The translations under genes and the position numbers were made by a program. The notes beneath the pieces are model-generated. The model ran no database searches, was not told where the DNA came from, and saw nothing but the letters and a program-made list of their open reading frames with translations. A stretch of 13,059 bases of DNA from Bacteroidota bacterium. GTDB taxonomy: Bacteria; Bacteroidota; Bacteroidia; Bacteroidales; VadinHA17. The stretch's first letter is position 1. Each line of letters begins with the position of its first letter. The DNA lies in assembly GCA_015222065.1 (NCBI GenBank), contig JADFUQ010000540.1:1-13059 (forward strand), read 5' to 3'. Shown here piece by piece: positions 1 through 7,905 of the stretch.

Positions 1-24
1 AAACTTAAGGCACTGAATAGTTAC
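1..24 (+). repeat. Truncated copy 1 of dispersed CACTGAATAGTT element
   Basis: The first 24 bases match 1635-1658 at 23 of 24 positions, differing only as AAGG versus AAGA. They contain the CACTGAATAGTTAC core that recurs, inverted, at 12732-12750. The rest of the copy would lie left of the window. It ends 13 bases before the GTG start of the next gene and supplies the upstream in-frame stop (TGA at 14-16), so the element lies in that gene's leader or promoter region. That this is the end of a full-length copy is inference. Confidence 0.6.
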
Positions 25-37
25 TATACATAAAGTA

Positions 38-1558
38 GTGAAAAGACAAAAGCAAATACCGGAAAGTTATTGGATTCCTTTGTTAACGGTTGCTTTTACT
101 ATTCTTTACCTGGTATTTCCTACTAACAATTCCTCTGTTGATGCATATTATTATGCTGCATCGGTTAAATATTGTGACGAATTATTCCATCCTCACCACC
201 TGCTTTACAATGCGACATTCCGTCTCTTTTTTAATTTGCCTTTTTTCAATAATGAAGAAATTAATATTCTTCAGGGGATGAAAATGGCTAATTCAATTAT
301 TGGAGGAATCTGTCTTTATTTGTTTTCTTTACTTCTGAAAAGAACAGGACGATCAATAAAAGAAATTTTCAGGATTATATTACTTACAGGATCTTCTTTT
401 GCAGTGATGCGTTATTCGTCAGAAAATGAAGTATATCTTTTTCCTCTTGCTTTTTCACTGAGTGCAAGTATTATTTATCAGGGTTATTTGAATAATAGAA
501 GTTTGCCAAGTCTCCTGATAAGCGGGTTGCTTGCCTCATTTGCTGTTCTTTACCATCAAATAGGTGTGTTCTGGTGGTTAGGTTTATTTGTTGGGTTGAT
601 CATTTTTCGCCATCCATGGAAATCAAAACTTGTATTTGTAACTACTGTAGTACCTGTGATTTTGGTCTATGGTATTGTGGCATTCAAACTTTCGGAGTTT
701 GAGAAAAATTTTACCGGGGTATTCCAATTTGCTTTAAGAGATTACCTCTCTCCGGGATTTGATAAAACCCCCGGATGGGAGAATTTCTTTTTTACACCGG
801 TAAATTTTATCAGAAGCTTCGTACAGATTCATGGATATATTTTTCGAATGATCGGGGAAAATATCCTCTGGATCATACCCGGACTGGTTTCCATGTTATT
901 AATAGGGGCTGTTTTTATAAGGAACCGGTTTTTGATTAGAAAAATAGAGATAATGAACCTCCCATTTTTTATTACTCATTTAATTATACTGGTATTTTAT
1001 TTTGTTTTTGCATTCATTGCAGAGGGGAATGCCGAGTTTATGGTAATGATCCCTTTCCTGGGATATTTATTATTATTCTCAAAGATAAAAATCAGAAACA
1101 TATCAATGGTACTTTTCGCGATTGCATTATTGGTTTGGAATGTTTCCTACGGTTTAATTCCCCGCAATAGTTTTAATTTCACTGATTATATTATGCTTGA
1201 ATCCTGGATAAAGAAAACACCGGATGCTACATTTGTAATAAAATCCGACCAGCAGGTTATTAGCAGACTTTATTATCAGTCGGGGATCGAGGTTTATCCA
1301 CAAATAATAAAATCTCCTTCCTCACTAATCCAACAAGGTATGAGTGTAACTGGTCTGTATAGTAAACTGGACACATTAATTGCCCGGGAGAACCAAATTT
1401 ATACTGATTGTGTTAAATATCCAGGAATATTATCGCGGCGAGGGGTTATTGATACCGGGGAAGATGATTATTTTTTTACTGAATATGAATATGAACCTGT
1501 TGATTCTGTTGAAACTCTTTTCGGAACATTTTTCCTGCAACGTATTGACAGCAGGTAA
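38..1558 (+). CDS. Polytopic membrane protein, GT-C glycosyltransferase-like
   Basis: This 506-residue protein has roughly ten hydrophobic segments between residues 12 and 375, followed by a soluble C-terminal region of about 120 residues (about 388-506). The first segment (about 13-28) is followed by a loop with Asp35 in a V-D-A-Y-Y-Y context and an H-P-H-H-L-L-Y motif at residues 51-57. An acidic residue plus a His-Pro motif in the first external loop, followed by many membrane spans, is the layout of GT-C enzymes (PMT/ArnT, DUF2723-like) that use polyprenyl-phosphate sugars. That assignment is inference from architecture; the donor and acceptor are unknown. The start is GTG at 38: an in-frame TGA at 14-16 limits extension, and no ATG or Shine-Dalgarno site is near. 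It stands alone, with repeat copies on both sides (1-24 and 1565-1658), and runs tail to tail with infB. It could instead be another multispanning membrane protein. Confidence 0.6.
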   Translation: MKRQKQIPESYWIPLLTVAFTILYLVFPTNNSSVDAYYYAASVKYCDELFHPHHLLYNATFRLFFNLPFFNNEEINILQGMKMANSIIGGICLYLFSLLLKRTGRSIKEIFRIILLTGSSFAVMRYSSENEVYLFPLAFSLSASIIYQGYLNNRSLPSLLISGLLASFAVLYHQIGVFWWLGLFVGLIIFRHPWKSKLVFVTTVVPVILVYGIVAFKLSEFEKNFTGVFQFALRDYLSPGFDKTPGWENFFFTPVNFIRSFVQIHGYIFRMIGENILWIIPGLVSMLLIGAVFIRNRFLIRKIEIMNLPFFITHLIILVFYFVFAFIAEGNAEFMVMIPFLGYLLLFSKIKIRNISMVLFAIALLVWNVSYGLIPRNSFNFTDYIMLESWIKKTPDATFVIKSDQQVISRLYYQSGIEVYPQIIKSPSSLIQQGMSVTGLYSKLDTLIARENQIYTDCVKYPGILSRRGVIDTGEDDYFFTEYEYEPVDSVETLFGTFFLQRIDSR

Positions 1559-1564
1559 CTAATC

Positions 1565-1658
1565 AGTCGGCAGTCCACAGTCGGCGATCGACAAAAATGA
1601 AAAGTATAATGAGATTAGCCATTTTAGGTATTCCAAACTTAAGACACTGAATAGTTAC
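1565..1658 (+). repeat. Dispersed composite element, copy 2
   Basis: This copy opens with four heptamers (AGTCGGC, AGTCCAC, AGTCGGC, GATCGAC; 1565-1592). An A-rich stretch follows, then GAGATTAGCC (1611-1620), a spacer, and the CACTGAATAGTTAC core (1645-1658). The same blocks in the same order occur on the minus strand at 12812-12732. It fills most of the 117-base gap between the membrane protein stop and the infB stop. No convincing rho-independent terminator for either convergent gene is visible in this gap. Confidence 0.65.
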
Positions 1659-1675
1659 AATAGCATGGCACGATA

Positions 1676-4462
1676 TTATAGTGTTTTCTTCACTTCAAAT
1701 TCAGTATAAGCTTCAATAGTATCACCTGCTTTGATATCATTAAAGTTCGTTACATTAAGACCGCATTCCAGTCCTGAAACTACCTCTTTCACATCATCTT
1801 TGAATCGTTTCAGTGATCCAAGTTCTCCGGAATATACAACAATGCCATCCCTTATTACTCTGACTTTAGAGTCACGAACGATTTTTCCTTCCTTCACCAT
1901 ACACCCTGCAATTGTTCCTGCTTTAGTGATTTTAAATATTTCAAGGATCTCAAGAGTAGCAACAATTTTTTCTTTTATTTCAGGAGAGAGCATACCTTCC
2001 ATAGCTGATTTTAATTCCTCAATAGCATCGTAGATTATGGAGTAAAGCCTGATCTCAATTTCCTCTTTTTCAGCCAATTTTCTTGCCGCCATAGATGGGC
2101 GAACCTGGAATCCGATAATTAAGGCATTTGAAGCTGCGGCAAGCAGAATATCTGATTCTGATATTTGTCCAACCGCTTTATGTATAACATTTACATGTAT
2201 CTCATCAGTAGATAGCTTTATCAGGGAGTCACTTAGCGCTTCAACCGAGCCATCTACATCTCCCTTGATAATAATGTTTAGCTCCTGGAAGTTACCGATA
2301 GCAATTCGCCGTCCTATTTCATCCAGGGTGATATGTTTTTGGGTACGGATACCTTGTTCGCGTTGTAGCTGACCTCTTCTGGTTGCAATATCCCTGGCTT
2401 CGCGATTACTGTTCATAATATTGAAAGTATCTCCGGCTTGTGGAGCTCCGTTTAATCCAAGGATTAGGGTAGGAGTAGCCGGACCGGCTTTTTCAATATT
2501 TTTATCTCTTTCATTGAACATTGCTTTAATATGACCAAAGTAACTCCCTGCAAGCATTATATCACCAATCTTCAGGATTCCGCCTTCTACAAGTATAGTT
2601 GCAACATAGCCTCTTCCCTTATCGAGAGATGATTCAATAATGGTTCCATTTGCTTTTCTGTCAGGGTTTGCTTTTAGCTCAAGCATTTCTGCTTCAAGCA
2701 GAACTTTTTCCAGAAGTTCATCAATATTTATCCCGTTTTTAGCTGAAATGTCCTGCGATTGATATTTCCCTCCCCAATCTTCAACAAGGAAATTCATATT
2801 TGCCAACTCTTCTTTCACTTTTTCGGCATTTGCTGCCGGTTTGTCAATTTTGTTGATTGCAAAAACTATTGGTACGCCTGCAGCATGTGCATGATTAATA
2901 GCCTCAACTGTTTGAGGTTTAACACCATCATCGGCAGCTACAACGATAATGGCAATATCGGTGATTTGAGCCCCTCTGGCACGCATTGCAGTAAAAGCTT
3001 CATGCCCGGGTGTATCAAGGAATGTTATCTTCCGGTTGTCACCAAGATTCACACTGTAGGCACCAATATGCTGGGTTATTCCACCTGCTTCTCCTGCAAT
3101 TATATTGGATTTACGAATATGGTCAAGTAACTTTGTTTTTCCATGATCGACATGTCCCATAACCGTTACAATAGGCGGACGAGGTTTCATGTCTTCTTCA
3201 TGATCTTCCTCTTTCATTATTGCCTCCTGAACATCAACACTGATAAACTCAACTTCATAATTAAATTCATTAGCCACAAGAGCTATGGTTTCGGCATCAA
3301 GTCTCTGATTTATTGAAACCAGAAGTCCGATGTTCATGCATGTTGAAATTATTTCATTACTTTCAACATTCATCATGGAAGCCAATTCGCTTACAGATAC
3401 AAATTCAGTAACTTTAATAATATTTTTTTCCAGCTCATGCTGTATATCTTCTGCCTCCTGTTTTTTGGTTATTGCATCACGCTTTTCCCGTCTGTATTTT
3501 GATCCTTTGGATTTCCCTTTTGAAGTAAGTTTGGCAAGTGTTTCTTTTATTTGCTTTTGCACATCTTCTTCATTTACTTCAGGATGGAGCTGTTTTACTT
3601 TTCCTGCTTTTGGTTTACTTCTTTTCTTTTCCTTAAAATCAACTTTATCAGTATCTTTTTTAATCCTCTTTCTTTTCTTTTTCTTTTTAGGTTGCTTGTC
3701 GGATGAGGCAACAGGCTTTTTCTTTTCCTCCTTAACAGGAAGATCTATTTTACCAACAACGGTAGGCCCTGATAATTTCTTGAAATCTGATTTATAAACT
3801 TTTTCAATTTCTTCTTCGGTAAGTTTCGTTTCTTTTATTTCAATATCTATAGCCGGTTCTTCTTTATCTTCTTTCTTTGGAGCTTCTTTCTTTGGAGTTT
3901 CTTTCTCGGGAGGTGTTTCTTCTTTCTTTTTTTCAGGTTTCTTTTCGGGTTTGGTTTTCTTATTGATTAAATCAAGATCAATTTTACCTACAACTTTAAT
4001 TTCCTTGTCTTTTTCAGATTTTTTTTCTTCAACCGGTTTTTTTTCTGATTTAGCTATTTCGGGTTCCTTTTCAGTAACGGGTTCGCTTTCTGTTTTTCCC
4101 TCTTTTCTATCAACCGGTTTTTCTATTTCAGGGGCAGTCCCGCTTACATCAGTGATTAATACCTCTTCAGTAGTTTCAGTTACATCCGGGGATTCAATTT
4201 CGTTTTCTGTTTTATTGTTTATGGCGACTTCCTGAGTTTCCTGGAGGTTCCGCATACTTAACTTTTCCGATTCTTTTTTTGCAGTGGAATCAGAACTATA
4301 TTCTATAGCGAGAAATTCGTACGCTTCAGGAGAAATTTTGGTATTTGGATTAGCTTCAATAATAATATCTTTTTGATGCAGGAATTCAACAATGGTGTTG
4401 ATTCCTACATTAAGTTCTCTTGCAGCTTTGCTAAGTCGTATTCCTTTTTGCCCTTGTACCAT
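1676..4462 (-). CDS. infB: Translation initiation factor IF-2
   Basis: IF2 is the GTPase that brings formyl-Met-tRNA to the 30S subunit and promotes 50S joining. The 928-residue protein begins with an IF2N-type helical domain (about 8-54). A long Lys/Glu/Pro-rich linker follows (about 60-325), with a K-K-K-K-R-K-R stretch near 259-266. A second IF2N-like domain lies at about 355-404. The G domain contains GHVDHGKT (436-443, P-loop), GGITQHIGA (460-468, switch I), DTPGHEAF (483-490), NKID (537-540) and SAK (573-575). Domains II-IV complete the protein with no interruption, and the length is normal for Bacteroidota. In the linker the motif VVGKIDL occurs twice, at 157-163 and 235-241. It is the last gene of rimP-nusA-infB, 64 bases after nusA, and has a clear Shine-Dalgarno site at 4469-4474, which supports this start. 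Confidence 0.97.
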   Translation of the reverse strand: MVQGQKGIRLSKAARELNVGINTIVEFLHQKDIIIEANPNTKISPEAYEFLAIEYSSDSTAKKESEKLSMRNLQETQEVAINNKTENEIESPDVTETTEEVLITDVSGTAPEIEKPVDRKEGKTESEPVTEKEPEIAKSEKKPVEEKKSEKDKEIKVVGKIDLDLINKKTKPEKKPEKKKEETPPEKETPKKEAPKKEDKEEPAIDIEIKETKLTEEEIEKVYKSDFKKLSGPTVVGKIDLPVKEEKKKPVASSDKQPKKKKKRKRIKKDTDKVDFKEKKRSKPKAGKVKQLHPEVNEEDVQKQIKETLAKLTSKGKSKGSKYRREKRDAITKKQEAEDIQHELEKNIIKVTEFVSVSELASMMNVESNEIISTCMNIGLLVSINQRLDAETIALVANEFNYEVEFISVDVQEAIMKEEDHEEDMKPRPPIVTVMGHVDHGKTKLLDHIRKSNIIAGEAGGITQHIGAYSVNLGDNRKITFLDTPGHEAFTAMRARGAQITDIAIIVVAADDGVKPQTVEAINHAHAAGVPIVFAINKIDKPAANAEKVKEELANMNFLVEDWGGKYQSQDISAKNGINIDELLEKVLLEAEMLELKANPDRKANGTIIESSLDKGRGYVATILVEGGILKIGDIMLAGSYFGHIKAMFNERDKNIEKAGPATPTLILGLNGAPQAGDTFNIMNSNREARDIATRRGQLQREQGIRTQKHITLDEIGRRIAIGNFQELNIIIKGDVDGSVEALSDSLIKLSTDEIHVNVIHKAVGQISESDILLAAASNALIIGFQVRPSMAARKLAEKEEIEIRLYSIIYDAIEELKSAMEGMLSPEIKEKIVATLEILEIFKITKAGTIAGCMVKEGKIVRDSKVRVIRDGIVVYSGELGSLKRFKDDVKEVVSGLECGLNVTNFNDIKAGDTIEAYTEFEVKKTL

Positions 4463-4468
4463 TAATAA

Positions 4469-4474
4469 CTCCCT
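4469..4474 (-). promoter_or_regulatory. Shine-Dalgarno site of infB
   Basis: The minus strand reads AGGGAG six bases before the infB ATG (4462-4460). Such sites are uncommon in this phylum, and I see no comparable purine box before most other genes in the window. It supports the chosen infB start and suggests strong independent initiation despite the 64-base gap after nusA. Confidence 0.6.
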
Positions 4475-4479
4475 ATATG

Positions 4480-4495
4480 CTTATAATATTATAAG
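4480..4495. repeat. 16-bp perfect AT-rich palindrome between nusA and infB
   Basis: CTTATAATATTATAAG equals its own reverse complement. It sits in the middle of the 64-base nusA-infB spacer, just upstream of the infB Shine-Dalgarno site. It could be a protein-binding site or a weak RNA hairpin. In such AT-rich DNA it could also be chance. Confidence 0.4.
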
Positions 4496-4526
4496 TAATC
4501 CGCTAATATATAATATATTAAATAAA

Positions 4527-5765
4527 TTACTCAAATTCTTCATGTAAAATTTTCAAAACATCTTTTATTGTTTCTTCTTCTAGATCAGTTCTTTTAACCA
4601 GATCGCTTAAAGATAATTCCAGGACACTTTTAGCTGTATCACATCCAATTGCCTTAAGTTCATCAAGGACCCAGCTTTCAATTTCATCTGTAAATTCTTC
4701 AAGATTAACATCTTCTGCATCTTCAGTGTCTGTTTCCCTGTAAACATCAATCTCGTAACCGGTAAGCTGACTGGCAAGTCTGATATTTAATCCGCCTTTA
4801 CCTATTGCCAGTGAAACCTCTTCGGGTTGCAGGTAAACTTCTGCACGCTCTTCTTCCTCCAGTAACTTGATTGATTCTACCTTTGCAGGACTGAGCGACC
4901 TGGAGATATACAATTTTATGTTTGTAGTGTAATTAATAACGTCAATGTTTTCATTCTTTAGTTCTCTCACGATACCATGAATTCTGGAACCTTTCATTCC
5001 AACACATGCTCCTACCGGGTCAATTCTCTCATCATAGGACTCAACTGCAACTTTTGCTCTTTCTCCGGGGATCCTTACTATTTTTTTTATGGTTATTAAT
5101 CCATCGAAAATTTCAGGAACTTCAAGTTCGAACATTCTTTCGAGAAAAACAGGTGATGTACGGGAGATGATGATAAGTGGATTGTTATTTCTCATTTCAA
5201 CTCTAACAACAACTGCCCGTAAAGTATCTCCTTTCCTGAAAAAGTCTGACGGGATTTGTTCTTCCTTTGGCATTATCAGTTCATTTCCTTCATCATCCAG
5301 GATTAGTATCTCTCGTTTCCAAATCTGATAGACCTCCCCTGTAATAATGTCACCAATCCGGTCTTTGTATTTGTTGTAAACATAATTCTTCTCCAGATCA
5401 AGTATTCTGGAAGTCAGGTTTTGTCTTAATGATAAGATGGTCCTCCTTCCAAAATCAATGAGTTTTACTTCATCAGTCACCTCTTCTCCAACTTCATAGT
5501 CTTCGTCAATTTTAGTGGCTTCAGAAAGGCTTATTTGTAAATTTTTATCCTCAACTTTGTCATCTTCAACAACTTCCCTGTTTCTCCAAATTTCAAAGTC
5601 GCCTTTGTCTATGTTGATGATAATGTCGAAATTTTCATCTGTACCGAATTGCTTCTGTAAAACACTCCGGAAAACATCTTCCAGAACACTCATCATAGTA
5701 GTACGATCAATGTTTTTCAATTCCTTGAATTCAGAAAATGTATCAATTAAATTCATGTTTTCCAT
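4527..5765 (-). CDS. nusA: Transcription termination/antitermination factor NusA
   Basis: NusA binds RNA polymerase and modulates pausing, intrinsic termination and antitermination. The 412-residue protein shows the N-terminal RNA polymerase-binding domain (about 1-125, with the GDFEIWRNREV stretch at 55-65), an S1 domain (about 135-203), KH1 with GMKG (256-259) and KH2 with GKGG (322-325). A C-terminal part of about 70 residues is acidic at first and then helical. It lacks the two full acidic repeats of the E. coli protein, as is usual in this phylum. The ATG at 5765 lies 8 bases after the rimP stop, so the two genes are almost certainly co-transcribed. Met4 (about 5756) is an alternative start, because family members align from the N-L-I-D-T-F segment. 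In the operon, NusA is well placed to act on the leader hairpin at 6247-6270; that link is inference. Confidence 0.96.
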   Translation of the reverse strand: MENMNLIDTFSEFKELKNIDRTTMMSVLEDVFRSVLQKQFGTDENFDIIINIDKGDFEIWRNREVVEDDKVEDKNLQISLSEATKIDEDYEVGEEVTDEVKLIDFGRRTILSLRQNLTSRILDLEKNYVYNKYKDRIGDIITGEVYQIWKREILILDDEGNELIMPKEEQIPSDFFRKGDTLRAVVVRVEMRNNNPLIIISRTSPVFLERMFELEVPEIFDGLITIKKIVRIPGERAKVAVESYDERIDPVGACVGMKGSRIHGIVRELKNENIDVINYTTNIKLYISRSLSPAKVESIKLLEEEERAEVYLQPEEVSLAIGKGGLNIRLASQLTGYEIDVYRETDTEDAEDVNLEEFTDEIESWVLDELKAIGCDTAKSVLELSLSDLVKRTDLEEETIKDVLKILHEEFE

Positions 5766-5773
5766 TTGTTCTT

Positions 5774-6235
5774 CTATTTAAAAGCTATTACTGTTTTAGC
5801 TGATTTTATTTGGTTAAAATCCAAAGAAATATTTTTATCAATAACCTTTTTTTTCTTTCCCTCTTTGATCTGCGCTTTAATACCAAGTTCAATTCCTTTA
5901 TCGGTTACCTTGTTCAATATCCCTTTATTTTTTAATCCATTCTGTGTTATTACTTCAATTTCGTTACCCCTGTTTTTGTAATATTGCTCAATAACCCGAA
6001 ATGGCATATTAAGTCCTGGAGAGGAAACCTGTAATTCATAATCTTCCTCATCGCGGTTGAGTTTATCTTCAATCATTCTGCTGATTAGTGCACATTCATC
6101 AATAGTAATCCCTTCAGGCTTGTCAAGTAATACTTTAATGGTATTAACGGAACCTATAGAAAGGGCAACAAAGAAGATATCTTTATCTTCTGTCCAGTCT
6201 TTTACAATTTTTTCAATCTTTTCTGTATTAATCAT
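5774..6235 (-). CDS. rimP: Ribosome maturation factor RimP
   Basis: RimP assists assembly of the 30S subunit. At 153 residues it has the usual family length. The N-terminal alpha/beta domain contains LDKPEGITIDECALISR (37-53) and the conserved ELQVSSPGL segment (67-75). The C-terminal SH3-like barrel (about 85-153) contains a basic K-E-G-K-K-K-K loop at 124-130. It is the first gene of rimP-nusA-infB, the standard bacterial arrangement. It starts at ATG 6235 behind a leader of about 60 bases with no visible Shine-Dalgarno site. Confidence 0.93.
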   Translation of the reverse strand: MINTEKIEKIVKDWTEDKDIFFVALSIGSVNTIKVLLDKPEGITIDECALISRMIEDKLNRDEEDYELQVSSPGLNMPFRVIEQYYKNRGNEIEVITQNGLKNKGILNKVTDKGIELGIKAQIKEGKKKKVIDKNISLDFNQIKSAKTVIAFK

Positions 6236-6246
6236 AAAAATGATAT

Positions 6247-6270
6247 AAAAATAGGGGACCTTCCGTCCCC
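6247..6270 (-). terminator. Terminator-like hairpin in the rimP leader (candidate attenuator)
   Basis: On the minus strand GGGGAC (6270-6265), a 5-base GGAAG loop (6264-6260) and GTCCCC (6259-6254) form a perfect 6-bp G/C-rich stem. It is followed at once by TATTTTTATA (6253-6244). It lies between the predicted rimP promoter (6301-6331) and the rimP ATG (6235), so it would be met about 25 bases into the transcript. That position fits transcription attenuation of an operon that encodes NusA itself. The stem and T-tract are seen directly; the regulatory role is inference. On the plus strand the hairpin lacks a T-tract. Confidence 0.55.
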
Positions 6271-6300
6271 CTTTAATACAACTCTTCGCTTTTCAGTGTA

Positions 6301-6331
6301 CAAAGGTAATTATTATCATTAAAAAAACAAA
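6301..6331 (-). promoter_or_regulatory. Bacteroidota-type promoter of rimP-nusA-infB
   Basis: The minus strand reads TTTG (6331-6328), a 19-base spacer and TACCTTTG (6308-6301). This matches the Bacteroidota primary sigma factor (SigABfr-type) consensus TTTG/TAnnTTTG with normal spacing. Transcription should start near 6295, giving a leader of about 60 bases that includes the hairpin at 6247-6270. Confidence 0.65.
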
Positions 6332-6351
6332 ACAAGAAATACAAAAGGATT

Positions 6352-6382
6352 TTTGAGATTTTCAATAGTTATAACAACTTTG
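6352..6382 (+). promoter_or_regulatory. Weak candidate promoter toward the HD gene
   Basis: TTTG (6352-6355), a 19-base spacer and CAACTTTG (6375-6382) match the Bacteroidota consensus with one mismatch (C for the first T of TAnnTTTG). If used, the transcript would carry about 250 bases of leader that include the repeat array at 6422-6584. No better promoter is seen closer to the GTG start. Confidence 0.3.
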
Positions 6383-6421
6383 TAATGCTATATTTATACT
6401 GTATTTTGAAGAGTCAAAGAA

Positions 6422-6527
6422 TGGAATGATGGAAAGATGGAATAATGGAATATTGGGAAGAATAGAAGAGTGGAATAATGGAATATTGGGAAGAGTGAAA
6501 AAGTCGAAAAGTCAAAAGGTCTAAAAC
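6422..6527 (+). repeat. Octamer tandem array A, upstream of HD gene
   Basis: The array is built from 8-base units, mainly TGGAATAA, TGGAATAT, TGGAATGA and TGGGAAGA. A 24-bp block of three units at 6438-6461 is repeated exactly at 6471-6494. From 6496 the units degenerate in register: TGAAAAAG, TCGAAAAG, TCAAAAGG, TCTAAAAC. The plus strand is strongly purine-rich. No open reading frame here looks protein-coding. The same order of units recurs in array B after the HD gene. Confidence 0.85.
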
Positions 6528-6528
6528 T

Positions 6529-6584
6529 CGTAACCCGTAACTCGTAACCCGTAACCCGTAACTCGTAACCCGTAACTCGTAACA
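6529..6584 (+). repeat. Heptamer array: eight CGTAACY units
   Basis: Eight consecutive 7-base units in perfect register: CGTAACC or CGTAACT seven times, then CGTAACA. The last base follows the order C,T,C,C,T,C,T,A. The array directly follows octamer array A, so 6422-6584 is one composite locus. Three related heptamers occur at 8094-8114. Confidence 0.9.
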
Positions 6585-6636
6585 ATTTTGGGAAATGTAA
6601 AATGTAGAATATTAAATATGATCAATAGAACCGGAA

Positions 6637-7905
6637 GTGTCAGGTAAGAATAACCATAAAATCATTAATGATCCGGTCTATGGATTTATTAGTATCCCAT
6701 CAGATCTGATTTATGAATTAGTTGAACATCCCTATTTTCAGAGATTAAGAAGGATTAAACAACTAGGGTTGACAAATTATGTTTATCCCGGAGCTACGCA
6801 TACCCGTTTTCAACATGCACTGGGTTCACTACATCTTATGAGTCTTGCAATACAGACTATTCGGGCAAAAGGTCATGAGATTACACAGGAAGAAGCAAAA
6901 GCTGTATCAGTAGCAATACTTTTACATGATATCGGGCATGGTCCGTTCTCCCATGCGCTTGAATATAGTATTATTGAGCATATTACACATGAAGATATTT
7001 CAGGTATTTATATGGAATCCCTGAATAAACATTTCAATGGAAAACTGGACCTGGCAATCAGAATATTCAGGGATGAGTATAAGAAAAAATTTTTACATCA
7101 ACTTGTTTCAGGGCAAATTGATATGGACCGTCTTGACTATCTTCGCCGGGATAGCTTTTTTAGTGGTGTGGTTGAAGGCTCTGTTAGTTTTGACAGAATA
7201 ATTAAAATGTTGAATGTTGCGGAGGGTGATCTGGTGGTTGAAGCCAAAGGGATCTACTCAATAGAGAAATTTCTTATTGCAAGGAGATTTATGTACTGGC
7301 AGGTTTACATGCATAAAACTGTTATAGCAGGGGAGCAACTATTGGTTAATATTTTGAAAAGGGCTAAAACTCTGGCTGATGATGGTGTAGAACTGTTTGC
7401 AACACCTTCCTTGAAGTTTTTCTTGTATAATCATGTGAACAGGGAAAATCTTTTTTCTGCAAATCCCCTGTTCGCTAAAGAAGTAGTTCTTGATCATTTT
7501 TCCAACCTTGATGACAATGATATAATATCTTGTGCCAGGGTGTGGGCAGATCATTCCGATTTCACATTATCATATTTGTGTAAGGGAATAATTAACAGAC
7601 AGTTATATAAAGTTGAAATTAGTAATGATCCTTTTCCGGAGGAGAGGGTTGAAGAAATATTAAATAGAATAAAATTGCGTTACTCCCTTAATGAAGATGT
7701 AATGAATTATTTTGTTTTTACGCTCTTAATTAGTGCCAATACCTATAATCCGGAAGAGGAGGAGATAAGAATAATGAACAAATCGGGCCGGTTGGAAGAT
7801 CTGTCTGATGTTTCTGAAATGCTGAAAATATCGGCATTGAAAAAAACGGAAAAAAAATATATCTTATGCTATTTTAAAGAATGGAATAGTGGAATAGTGG
7901 AATAA
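6637..7905 (+). CDS. HD-domain phosphohydrolase (SAMHD1/YdhJ-like, probable dNTPase)
   Basis: A 422-residue protein of the HD superfamily with the signature of the deoxynucleotide triphosphohydrolase-like branch. The N-terminal K-I-I-N-D-P-V-Y-G-F-I segment is at 8-18, followed by RLRRIKQLG (36-44), RFQHALG (57-63, first metal-ligand His60), LLHDIGHGPFSHALE (95-109, with His97-Asp98) and IDMDRLDYLRRD (161-172, later Asp ligand). A triphosphohydrolase activity is inferred from the family; the substrate is not proven. The start is GTG at 6637, because an in-frame TGA at 6619 leaves no better upstream codon. The final codons (residues 416-422, WNSGIVE) and the TAA stop lie inside octamer array B, so the C-terminus has been rewritten by repeat DNA. 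It precedes the lpx genes, a common neighbour in this phylum, but a 279-base gap separates it from lpxD. Confidence 0.85.
   Translation: MSGKNNHKIINDPVYGFISIPSDLIYELVEHPYFQRLRRIKQLGLTNYVYPGATHTRFQHALGSLHLMSLAIQTIRAKGHEITQEEAKAVSVAILLHDIGHGPFSHALEYSIIEHITHEDISGIYMESLNKHFNGKLDLAIRIFRDEYKKKFLHQLVSGQIDMDRLDYLRRDSFFSGVVEGSVSFDRIIKMLNVAEGDLVVEAKGIYSIEKFLIARRFMYWQVYMHKTVIAGEQLLVNILKRAKTLADDGVELFATPSLKFFLYNHVNRENLFSANPLFAKEVVLDHFSNLDDNDIISCARVWADHSDFTLSYLCKGIINRQLYKVEISNDPFPEERVEEILNRIKLRYSLNEDVMNYFVFTLLISANTYNPEEEEIRIMNKSGRLEDLSDVSEMLKISALKKTEKKYILCYFKEWNSGIVE

Noticed and set aside
2759..3130. Plus-strand open frames inside infB, nusA and the lpx genes
   Set aside because: They lie antisense or out of frame within well-conserved genes, and none resembles a known protein.
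6422..6584. CRISPR array
   Set aside because: Units are 7-8 bp with no spacers and no cas genes nearby; this is simple tandem repetition.
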